A stretch of DNA of 64,000 bases, from NCBI GenBank assembly GCA_016718565.1, contig JADKCZ010000001.1, positions 806,001 to 870,000 on the forward strand. Reading direction: 5' to 3'. Under the pieces are notes generated by a model that did no database searches, was not told where the DNA came from, and saw only the letters and a program-made list of their open reading frames with translations. This DNA comes from Anaeromyxobacter sp. (GTDB lineage Bacteria > Myxococcota > Myxococcia > Myxococcales > Anaeromyxobacteraceae). Of the stretch, positions 57,504-64,000 are shown in pieces. Positions within the stretch are counted from its first letter, which is position 1. Each line of letters begins with the position of its first letter. The translations under genes were made by a program, and so were the position numbers.

Positions 57504-57522
57504 GCGCCGGGTCGCCCGGCGC
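57504..57522 (-). terminator. Hairpin after the M3-like peptidase gene
   Basis: GCGCCGGG-TCG-CCCGGCGC is a perfect 8-bp stem with a 3-base loop, 10 nt past the stop at 57533 on the minus strand. There is no T-run. Confidence 0.5.
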
Positions 57523-57532
57523 GGCCGGTACG

Positions 57533-59602
57533 TCAGGGCGCCGGCTGGCCGCCCGCCTCCAGCGCCCGCGCGGCGGCGCGCAGGAGCGGGGTGGCCGAGA
57601 CCTCGGCGCCGGTGGCGTGGCGCATCCACAGGTCGGGCGCCACTGCGCCGTACTTCGTCATGCGCTCCACCTCGGCCCCGAGCCGCCCCGGCGGCTGGGC
57701 CGAGAGGTGCTCCTCGATCTGCGCCGAGATGAGGTGCCCCAGCGGGTAGTCGGGCAGGTAGAGGAAGCTGTGGATCATGTGGCTGTAGATGGCCAGCAGG
57801 GTCGAGTCCCGCATCCCCAGCACCGGCGCGTACCAGCGGTTCCAGGTCTCGCGGGCCAGGCGCAGGGTGGCCTCGCGCAGCTGGGCCGGGGTGGCGCGGG
57901 GGTGGGCGTACATCCAGCGCCACACGCCGATGTCCACCAGCGCCACCCCGGAGATCTCCCAGGTCATCCACAGGTCGTTGAGCGCCAGCAGCCGCCGGGC
58001 CTCGGCGTCCGGCGCGCCCAGCCCCAGCACCTCCAGGTCGCGCGCCTGGAAGACGAAGGCGATGGCCTCGGTGAAGGCGGTGTTGGGCACGCCCTGCAGC
58101 AGCGTCGAGTCCACCCCGTAGAGCGAGTAGGTCTGCTCCACGTTGTGCCCCAGCTCGTGGACGGCGATGTTGAAGCCCTTGTAGTCCATGCCCCCCTCGC
58201 CCACCCGGGTGCGCAGGCGGGCCTTGTCGCCGCGCCGGGCCGCGCCGGCGGCGTGGCCCGAGCCGCGGGCCGGATCGACCGCGATGCGCGCCGCCAGCCA
58301 GCTGGCCTGGTCGGGGGCGAAGCCGAGCGCCCCCAGGATGGTGGGCAGGTCCTGCTCGAAGGCCGCGGCGGTGGGGAAGCGGGCCCGGGTGCGGGCGTCG
58401 AGGTCGGCCTCGGTGAAGCGGGTGCGGGGGCGGAAGCCGTCGTACCAGAGGTCGTGCGCCTCGAGCGGCCGGCCCAGCCGCTGCCGCACCAGCGCCGCCA
58501 CCTGGCGCACCTCCGGCGCGCCCAGCACCTGCTCCAGCAGCGCCACCACCCGCGCTTCGGGCAGCTCGCGCTCCAGCTCGAACTTCCTGGCCATGTGGGT
58601 GGGGGCGGAGGGGGAGTAGGGGTCGGCGGCCTTGACCGCGCGGAAGGACTGGAGGAGCCGGGCGTAGCGGGTGTCCGGCTCGCGGGCCCCGTCCACCGTG
58701 GCGCGGGCCGCGGCCCCGCCCTCGATCTCGGCCGCCGGGGCCGGGCGCACCAGGTTGGTCACCGGGTCCCAGTCCACCGTGGGGTCGTCCACCACGTCGG
58801 CCGGGATGGTCTGGGTGACGATCCGCTCCATCACGGTGGTGAGCAGCCGCTGCCGGGCCAGGCCGCCCGCCTGGGCGTACTGGGCCTTCAGCTCGTCGCG
58901 CAGGTTCCAGTGGGAGAGGAGCCGCTTGCCCTTCTCGAAGGGGCGCCCCCCGGCGGCGTCGAGCAGGTGGTGGGCGTACACGTTGTAGCCGGCCACGTAG
59001 AGGTCGGAGGCGGCGGCGGCCCGCGTGATCCCCTGGCTCACCTCGGCCGGCACGCGCCGGGCGAAGCGGCCGGCCAGGCGTGCCTCGGCCCACTGCCGCC
59101 GCGTCCAGGTCGGGCCGGCCGCCAGCCGCTCGTCGAGGGTGGTGAGCGGGAAGTTGAGCAGCGCCACGAAGGCCACCGTGGTGGCGAAGAGGTCGTCCTG
59201 CACGTGGGCGCTGGCGTCGTAGGTGGCCAGCAGGGGGTCCACCGGGGCCATGGGGCCGGTGTCGATCTGGGTCCACCAGGAGAGGCCGCGCCCCACCTCC
59301 ACGGCGTGGCCGTCGAGGGTCTCCAGCGAGGCCTCCAGCCGGCCGAAGAGGGTGTCGAGCGGCACGCCGGCCTGGGCGAACTGGGCCAGGGTGAAGGCCT
59401 CGAAGGCGGCGGCGTCGCCGTCGGCGGGGCGCCACAGGGAGGCCACCTGCCGGACCCCGCGCGAGGCGCGGTCCCGCTCGGCCTCGCCGTGGCGGGCCAC
59501 CAGGGCCGCCTCGGCGCGCGCCACGGCCGGCTGCAGTGCCTTCGGGGGCGCGGGGAGGGCCAGGGTCACGAGGGAGGCGAGGAGGGCGGTGTAGGTGAGC
59601 AT
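57533..59602 (-). CDS. Exported M3-like zinc metallopeptidase
   Basis: The 689-residue protein has a weak signal peptide (LLASLVTLALPAPPKA). The zinc site is NIAVHELGHNVEQTYSL with HELGH at 482-486 and the third ligand Glu512 in NTAFTEAIAFVFQ, the gluzincin arrangement of the M3/M2/M32 clan. The rest is mostly helical. The closest general type is the oligopeptidase-like exported peptidases of Gram-negative bacteria; substrate specificity unknown. It is transcribed divergently from the YgaP-like gene. Confidence 0.85.
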   Translation of the reverse strand: MLTYTALLASLVTLALPAPPKALQPAVARAEAALVARHGEAERDRASRGVRQVASLWRPADGDAAAFEAFTLAQFAQAGVPLDTLFGRLEASLETLDGHAVEVGRGLSWWTQIDTGPMAPVDPLLATYDASAHVQDDLFATTVAFVALLNFPLTTLDERLAAGPTWTRRQWAEARLAGRFARRVPAEVSQGITRAAAASDLYVAGYNVYAHHLLDAAGGRPFEKGKRLLSHWNLRDELKAQYAQAGGLARQRLLTTVMERIVTQTIPADVVDDPTVDWDPVTNLVRPAPAAEIEGGAAARATVDGAREPDTRYARLLQSFRAVKAADPYSPSAPTHMARKFELERELPEARVVALLEQVLGAPEVRQVAALVRQRLGRPLEAHDLWYDGFRPRTRFTEADLDARTRARFPTAAAFEQDLPTILGALGFAPDQASWLAARIAVDPARGSGHAAGAARRGDKARLRTRVGEGGMDYKGFNIAVHELGHNVEQTYSLYGVDSTLLQGVPNTAFTEAIAFVFQARDLEVLGLGAPDAEARRLLALNDLWMTWEISGVALVDIGVWRWMYAHPRATPAQLREATLRLARETWNRWYAPVLGMRDSTLLAIYSHMIHSFLYLPDYPLGHLISAQIEEHLSAQPPGRLGAEVERMTKYGAVAPDLWMRHATGAEVSATPLLRAAARALEAGGQPAP

Positions 59603-59695
59603 CCCATGACTTTACCGCGGCCCGCATCGGGGGCATCCTCTGGATCGCCGCCGGGCCGGATCCGCCTCGCCCGGCCGCCCTCAGGAGCCGTACCC

Positions 59696-59911
59696 ATGAA
59701 CGTCGAGAACGCCGTCCGCCTCCTCGCGGGCTCTGCCATCCTCCTCTCCCTGGCCCTCGGGGTGTCCGAGAGCCCGGTCTTCGTCTCGGGGGGCTTCCTC
59801 TGGGTCACCGCCTTCGTGGGGTTCAACCTGGCCCAGAGCGCCGTCACCGGCTTCTGCCCGGCCGCCACCATCCTGAAGGCCTTCGGGCTGAAGCCGGCCG
59901 GGCACGCCTGA
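59696..59911 (+). CDS. YgaP-like membrane protein (DUF2892)
   Basis: A 71-residue protein with two membrane segments (VRLLAGSAILLSLALGV and FLWVTAFVGFNLAQSAVTGF) and the conserved GFCPAATILKAFGLKP end. This is the membrane domain that follows a rhodanese domain in E. coli YgaP, but here it stands alone. The single Cys in F-C-P is conserved in the family. CAGGAG precedes the ATG. Possible link to sulfur handling is inference; transsulfuration genes are nearby on the other strand. Confidence 0.88.
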   Translation: MNVENAVRLLAGSAILLSLALGVSESPVFVSGGFLWVTAFVGFNLAQSAVTGFCPAATILKAFGLKPAGHA

Positions 59912-60001
59912 GCTGAGCAGGTCCCGCCGCGGCCCTGGTCGCCCGCCAGCCCGCGGGAGGCCGGGGCCGTGCCAGGTCCGGGCGCCGCCAGCCGCCGCCG
60001 C

Positions 60002-61171
60002 TCAGGCGCCGCGCGCCGCCCGGAAGCCCAGCTCCAGATCGGCCAGCAGGTCGTCGAGGTGCTCCACGCCCACCGAGACCCGGATGAAGCCGTCGCCGAT
60101 GCCGAGCGCGGCCCGCACCTCGGCCGGCACGCTGGCGTGGGTCATGATGGCCGGGTGCTCGATGAGGCTCTCGACGCCGCCCAGCGACTCGGCGCAGGCG
60201 AAGACCCGCACCGCCTTGAGGAACGCCGTGGCCGCCGGCAGGCCGCCGCGGATGGTGAAGGCCAGCATGCCGCCGGGCGTCCGCATCTGGCGCCGGGCCA
60301 GGGCGTGCTGCGGGTGGGACGGCAGGCCCGGGTAGATGACCTGCTCCACCTGCGGGTGGCGCTCCAGGAAGGTGGCCAGCGCGGCGGCGTTCTCGGCGTG
60401 GCGTGCCATGCGCAGGTGCAGGGTCTTCAGGCCGCGCAGCACCAGGAAGGAGTCGAAGGGCGAGGCCACCGCGCCCACCGCGTTCTGCAGGAAGCGGAGC
60501 CGCTCGAAGAGGGGCTCGTCGCTCACCAGGATGGCGCCGCCCACCACGTCGGAGTGGCCGTTCAGGTACTTGGTGGTGGAGTGGGTCACCAGATCGATGC
60601 CCAGCTCCAGCGGCCGCTGGTTGAACGGGGTGGCGAAGGTGTTGTCCACCACGGTGCGGGCCCCGTGGGCCCGGGCCAGCGCCGCCACCGCGGCCAGGTC
60701 CACCAGCTTGAGCATGGGGTTGGTGGGGCTCTCGATCCAGACCAGCCTGGTGGCGGGCCGCAGGCCGCGCGCCACGTTGGCCGGGTCGGTCATGTCCACG
60801 TAGCTGAACTCCAGGCCGTGGCGCCGGAAGACCTTGTCGAACTGCCGGAAGGTGCCGCCGTAGACGTCGTCGGAGGCCAGCACGTGGTCGCCCGGCTCCA
60901 GCAGGTGGAGCAGGCAGTCGGTGGCCGCCAGGCCGGAGGCGAAGCACAGGCCGTGGCGGGCCCCCTCCAGCGCCGCCAGGCAGTCCTCCAGGGCGAAGCG
61001 GGTGGGGTTCTGGGTGCGCGAGTACTCGAAGCCCTTGTGGTTGCCCGGCCCGTCCTGCACGTAGGTGGAGGTCAGGTACACCGGCGTCATGACCGCGCCG
61101 GTGGTGGGGTCGGGCGCCTGGCCGGCGTGGATGGCCTTGGTGTCGAAGCGGTGGGTCGGGTCGGTGGCCAT
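60002..61171 (-). CDS. Cystathionine gamma-lyase/synthase family PLP enzyme
   Basis: A 389-residue Cys/Met metabolism PLP enzyme. Visible marks: TKAIHAGQAPDPTTGAVMTPVYLTSTY, EYSRTQNPTR, FASGLAATDCLLHLL, DVYGGTFRQFDKVF, the PLP lysine Lys201 in HSTTKYLNGHSDVVGGAI, and SLGGVESLIEHPAIMTHA. The S-L-G-G-V-E-S pattern fits both gamma-synthases and gamma-lyases. As it lies 8 nt downstream of a cystathionine beta-synthase gene, gamma-lyase (cystathionine to cysteine, reverse transsulfuration) is more likely. Confidence 0.93.
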   Translation of the reverse strand: MATDPTHRFDTKAIHAGQAPDPTTGAVMTPVYLTSTYVQDGPGNHKGFEYSRTQNPTRFALEDCLAALEGARHGLCFASGLAATDCLLHLLEPGDHVLASDDVYGGTFRQFDKVFRRHGLEFSYVDMTDPANVARGLRPATRLVWIESPTNPMLKLVDLAAVAALARAHGARTVVDNTFATPFNQRPLELGIDLVTHSTTKYLNGHSDVVGGAILVSDEPLFERLRFLQNAVGAVASPFDSFLVLRGLKTLHLRMARHAENAAALATFLERHPQVEQVIYPGLPSHPQHALARRQMRTPGGMLAFTIRGGLPAATAFLKAVRVFACAESLGGVESLIEHPAIMTHASVPAEVRAALGIGDGFIRVSVGVEHLDDLLADLELGFRAARGA

Positions 61172-61179
61172 GGGGCCCC

Positions 61180-62562
61180 CTAGCGCATGCGCGAGGCGAG
61201 GAAGTCGATCAGGTCGATCTTGGTGAGGATGCCGGTGACCCGATCGCCCTCGCGCACCACCGCCACGTTGTCGTCGTTGAAGATCTCGCGGAGCCGCCCG
61301 ATGGGCGTGTCCAGCCCCACCGCGCCCTGCAGCGGCTGCACCAGCGGCTCCACCACCTCGGAGAGGCGGTGCTTGCCCTCCACCAGGAAGTTGAGCAGGT
61401 CGTACTCGTGGATCATGCCGATGACGCGCCCGGCCTCGTCCACCACCGGCATCTGCGAGACGTCGTGCTCCTTGAGCTTCTTGACCACCACCTCGACCTT
61501 GTCGGTGCGGCGGGTGGTGATGACCGCGCCGCGCCGCTCGCCCAGCACGTCCTTCACGGTGGCGGTGGCCACGCTGGGGCCGCTGTCGGCCAGCGGGAAG
61601 CCGTTGTCGCGCATCCACTCGTCGGAGAAGAACTTGGAGATGTAGGAGCGCCCGCCGTCGGGCAGCGGCACCACGATGGTCTTGCCGCGCCCCAGCTCGC
61701 GGGCCAGCTGCGCCGCCACGTGCACCGCCGCGCCGGAGGAGCCGCCGGCGAAGAGGCCCTCCTCGCGGGCCAGCCGCCGCGCCATGGCGAAGCTCTGGGC
61801 GTCGGTCACCTGGCGCACGTCGTCGAGCACCGAGAGGTCCATGGCGCCGCACATCATGTCCTCGCCGATGCCCTCCACCTTGTAGACGTGCGGGGTGGAG
61901 AGCTTCCCGGTCTTGAACATCGAGTGGTAGACGGAGCCCACCGGGTCGACGCCCACGTTCTGGATGCGCGGGTCCTTCTGCTTGAAGAAGCGGCCGCAGC
62001 CGCTCATGGTGCCGCCGGTGCCGACGCCGGCCACGAAGGCGTCGAAGCGGCCGCCGGTCTGCTCCCAGATCTCCGGCGCGGTGATGGTCTGGTGCGCCTC
62101 GACGTTGTCGGGGTTGTGGTACTGGTTCACGTAGAAGCTGTTGGGGGTCTCGGCGGCGATGCGCCGGGCCACCGAGTAGTAGCTCTCGGGCGACTCGGCC
62201 GGCACGTTGGTGGGGGTCACCACCACCTGGGCGCCGAGGGCCTTCAGGGTGTCCTGCTTCTCCTTCGACATCTTGTCCGGCATGGTGAAGATGCAGCGGT
62301 AGCCCTTGACCGCCGCGGCCAGCGCCACCCCCACCCCGGTGTTGCCCGAGGTGTTCTCCACGATGGTGCCGCCCTTCCGGAGCAGCCCGGCGCGCTCGGC
62401 CTTCTCGATGATGTGCAGCGCCATGCGGTCCTTGATGGAGCCGCCGGGGTTGAGGAACTCCAGCTTGACGAGGACGGTGGCGTCGTCGGGGCCGACCACC
62501 TTCTGCAGCTTCACCAGCGGGGTGCGGCCGATCGCGGAGAGGACGTTCTCGTGGTAGCTCAT
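61180..62562 (-). CDS. cbs: Cystathionine beta-synthase with C-terminal CBS domains
   Basis: It condenses homocysteine and serine (or replaces an O-acetylserine type substrate) with PLP. The 460-residue protein has a fold-type II core (residues 1-330): IGRTPLVKL, NPGGSIKDRMAL with Lys44, ENTSGNTGVGVALAA, and GVGTGGTMSGCGRFF. A pair of CBS domains occupies about residues 335-460 (VVVKKLKEHDVSQMPVVDEAGRVIGMIHEYDLLNFLV). CBS domains in this enzyme family bind adenosyl ligands and regulate activity. No haem-binding N-terminus is present, as in other bacterial forms. GGAG lies 5 nt before the ATG. Forms an operon with the downstream lyase. Confidence 0.95.
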   Translation of the reverse strand: MSYHENVLSAIGRTPLVKLQKVVGPDDATVLVKLEFLNPGGSIKDRMALHIIEKAERAGLLRKGGTIVENTSGNTGVGVALAAAVKGYRCIFTMPDKMSKEKQDTLKALGAQVVVTPTNVPAESPESYYSVARRIAAETPNSFYVNQYHNPDNVEAHQTITAPEIWEQTGGRFDAFVAGVGTGGTMSGCGRFFKQKDPRIQNVGVDPVGSVYHSMFKTGKLSTPHVYKVEGIGEDMMCGAMDLSVLDDVRQVTDAQSFAMARRLAREEGLFAGGSSGAAVHVAAQLARELGRGKTIVVPLPDGGRSYISKFFSDEWMRDNGFPLADSGPSVATATVKDVLGERRGAVITTRRTDKVEVVVKKLKEHDVSQMPVVDEAGRVIGMIHEYDLLNFLVEGKHRLSEVVEPLVQPLQGAVGLDTPIGRLREIFNDDNVAVVREGDRVTGILTKIDLIDFLASRMR

Positions 62563-62649
62563 GGTGGCTCCGAGGCTGGGAACCGGGACTTATAGGCCCC
62601 CCCCGGAGGGAGCGTCAACGCGCCGCCCGGCGCCGCCCGAGGACCCGCC

Positions 62650-63699
62650 ATGAGCCAGGACCACGCCGCCACCGATCCCCGCGTCCGCGCCGCCGTCGGC
62701 CGCGCCACCGGGGTGGACGCCCGCGCACTGCCGGTGAAGCGGCTGGCGGGCCACGCCTCCATGCGCAGCTACTGGCGGGTGGGCGCGCCGCCGGCCTCCT
62801 GGGTGGTGATGGTGATGCCGCCGGGCGCCGGCCCGGAGGAGGTCACCAAGGGCGGGCGGCCGGCGGTGGACCCCTTCGTGGACGTGCAGGGCTACCTCTC
62901 GCGCCTGGGGGTGCGGGTGCCGGCCATCCTGGCCTTCGAGGAGGCCGCGGGGCTGATGGTGCTGGAGGACCTGGGCGACGACATGCTGGAGACGCGCCTG
63001 CTGGCCGGCGACGACCGGGCCGCCCTCTACGGGCGGGCCGTCGACCAGCTGGCCCGGCTGCGGGCCGCCGCCGAGGCGGCGCCGCGGGGCTGCCTGGCCT
63101 TCGACCGCGCCTTCGACGAGGACCTCTACCGCTGGGAGCTGCACCACTTCCGCGAGTGGCTGCTGGAGGCCTGGAAGGGCGCCACCCTGGCGCCGGCCGA
63201 GCGGGCCGAGCTGGAGGCCTGGTTCGACCGCATCGCCGCCGCCCTGGCCGCCGAGCCGCGCGGCTTCACCCACCGCGACTACCAGTCGCGCAACCTGATG
63301 GTGCTGCCGGGCGGGGAGCAGGTGGTCATCGACTTCCAGGACGCGCTGCTGGGGCCGCGCCAGTACGACCTGGTGGCGCTGCTGCGCGACAGCTACGTGG
63401 AGCTCGACCAGCCCTTCATCGAGGCCATGCTGCGCCGCTACCTCGACCGGCTGGCGGCGGCGGGCGGGCCCAGGCTGGAGTACGCCCCGTTCCGCTCGAC
63501 CTTCGACCTGCTGACGGTGCAGCGGAAGCTCAAGGACGCCGGGCGCTTCGTCTTCATCGACCGCGTGCGCCACAACCCGGGGTTCCTGGTCTCCATCCCC
63601 TCGTCGCTCCGGTACGTCCGCGAGGCCCTGGCGCGGCGGCCGGACCTGGCGCCGCTGCAGGCCCTGCTGGCGCGCCACGTGCCGGAGCTGGCGCCGTAG
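62650..63699 (+). CDS. Aminoglycoside phosphotransferase-fold sugar kinase (AmgK-like)
   Basis: The 349-residue protein has an APH-type kinase fold: N-lobe with HASMRSYWRVG and WVVMVMPPG, hinge LMVLEDLGDDML, catalytic loop FTHRDYQSRNLMVLPGGEQVVIDFQDALLGPRQYDLVAL (HRD, N, DFQD). The D-F-Q-D-A-x-x-G-P-x-x-Y-D-L pattern and position of the lobes match AmgK, which phosphorylates MurNAc and GlcNAc at C1 in peptidoglycan recycling. The usual partner MurU is not adjacent. It could salvage cell-wall sugars into the pathway made by the dcw cluster, which is inference. Confidence 0.82.
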   Translation: MSQDHAATDPRVRAAVGRATGVDARALPVKRLAGHASMRSYWRVGAPPASWVVMVMPPGAGPEEVTKGGRPAVDPFVDVQGYLSRLGVRVPAILAFEEAAGLMVLEDLGDDMLETRLLAGDDRAALYGRAVDQLARLRAAAEAAPRGCLAFDRAFDEDLYRWELHHFREWLLEAWKGATLAPAERAELEAWFDRIAAALAAEPRGFTHRDYQSRNLMVLPGGEQVVIDFQDALLGPRQYDLVALLRDSYVELDQPFIEAMLRRYLDRLAAAGGPRLEYAPFRSTFDLLTVQRKLKDAGRFVFIDRVRHNPGFLVSIPSSLRYVREALARRPDLAPLQALLARHVPELAP

Positions 63700-63748
63700 G
63701 GCGCGCCGGGCCGGCGGGCCACGCCGCTCCGGCGCCCCGGGACGAGAC

Positions 63749-63775
63749 GGGGCGGGCCCTCGCGAGGCCCGCCCC
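63749..63775. terminator. Bidirectional terminator-like hairpin
   Basis: GGGGCGGGCC and GGCCCGCCCC form a perfect 10-bp stem with the 7-nt loop CTCGCGA. It lies between the convergent stops at 63699 and 63809. No T-run is seen. Confidence 0.55.
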
Positions 63776-63808
63776 TGGTGCTGCCGCCCTGGAGGGGCGT
63801 GAGGAAAG

Positions 63809-64000
63809 CTACTCGGCGCCGACGCCGAGGTAGGTGCGGAGCTTCTCGTCCTCGAACTTCTCCTGGGCGTCCTTCTCCGGCGTCAGCAGCGACACCAGGA
63901 TGCCGGCGGCGAAGGCGGCGGTCATCGAGAAGATGGCCGGGTTCTTGTACGGGAAGAGCCCCACCGGGTTGCCGAGGGCGTCGAAGTGCTTGAAGACGCT
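63809..64000 (-). CDS. Sodium:solute (cation/acetate) symporter, C-terminal end only
   Basis: Only the last 63 residues are inside the window: VFKHFDALGNPVGLFPYKNP, then a membrane segment with AIFSMTAAFAAGILVSLLTP, and the tail EKDAQEKFEDEKLRTYLGVGAE. This matches the C-terminal end of ActP-type cation/acetate symporters (sodium:solute symporter family), where F-P-Y-x-N-P-A-I-F-S and the final charged tail are typical. The start lies beyond the right edge. Confidence 0.8.
   Translation of the reverse strand, partial: SVFKHFDALGNPVGLFPYKNPAIFSMTAAFAAGILVSLLTPEKDAQEKFEDEKLRTYLGVGAE

Overview
The window is very GC-rich, densely coded bacterial chromosome. Its content suggests a myxobacterium, most likely an Anaeromyxobacter-like member of the Myxococcota. 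This rests on inference from several traits: a Ser/Thr kinase with PEGA domains and an FHA partner, PilZ proteins, an HNH protein, a REP-associated transposase (RAYT-like) of a type common in that group, many GTG starts, and almost universal GTGA or ATGA overlaps inside operons. No rRNA, tRNA, CRISPR array, prophage or replication origin was seen.

Layout. (1) 1-14.5 kb, minus strand: division and cell wall (dcw) cluster in the order mraZ, a STAS gene, rsmH, ftsL, ftsI (PBP with PASTA domain), murE, murF, mraY, murD, ftsW, murG, murC, murB (cut by the window edge). It is read from a promoter near 14.5 kb whose start region carries three GTGG repeats on a 10-bp pitch, as expected for a MraZ operator. 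A perfect 20-unit hexanucleotide repeat separates mraZ from the STAS gene. (2) 14.7-19.3 kb: a glutathione transferase-like protein, a PilZ protein, a secreted hypothetical protein and a NitT/TauT-type ABC importer. (3) 19.5-27.4 kb, minus strand: an Mrp/Mbh-like cation/proton antiporter operon, E-F-G-(A'/B fusion)-C-D. It is followed by two more antiporter-type subunits and a shortened, degenerate relative of the last one. (4) 27.5-37.4 kb: CaCA antiporter, tandem universal stress protein, small membrane protein, TrpB2, a short-chain dehydrogenase, a PilZ-response regulator, a thioredoxin-NHL protein, a mini biotinyl carrier overlapping an enoyl-CoA hydratase, and the RAYT-like protein. (5) 37.6-43 kb, minus strand: a Na+/H+ antiporter family protein, then the operon bioH-bioC-Ser/Thr kinase-FHA. 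A dyad resembling a BirA operator lies upstream of bioH. (6) 43-49 kb: a lipoprotein with a broken metallopeptidase motif, EpmA, a secreted hypothetical protein, an orphan flagellar rod-like protein and an M28 peptidase. (7) 49-55.7 kb: a cNMP-binding/uridine-kinase fusion followed by a PAS-GAF histidine kinase, an HNH endonuclease with an internal 96-bp repeat, and a repeat-rich intergenic island. (8) 55.7-64 kb: RlmI-like rRNA methyltransferase, haem-binding lipoprotein, M3-like peptidase, YgaP-like membrane protein, reverse transsulfuration pair (CBS and cystathionine gamma-lyase type enzyme), AmgK-like sugar kinase and the 3' end of a sodium:solute symporter.

The most unusual points are: the biotin genes co-transcribed with a kinase and its likely phosphopeptide reader behind a BirA-like site; the antiporter operon with three large subunits, one lacking the key glutamate, plus a degenerate copy; the identical 16-bp palindromes at exact 96-bp intervals inside the HNH gene; and the hexanucleotide tract and STAS gene inside the dcw cluster. 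All functional statements come from reading translated sequence and recognising family motifs. No database search was made.
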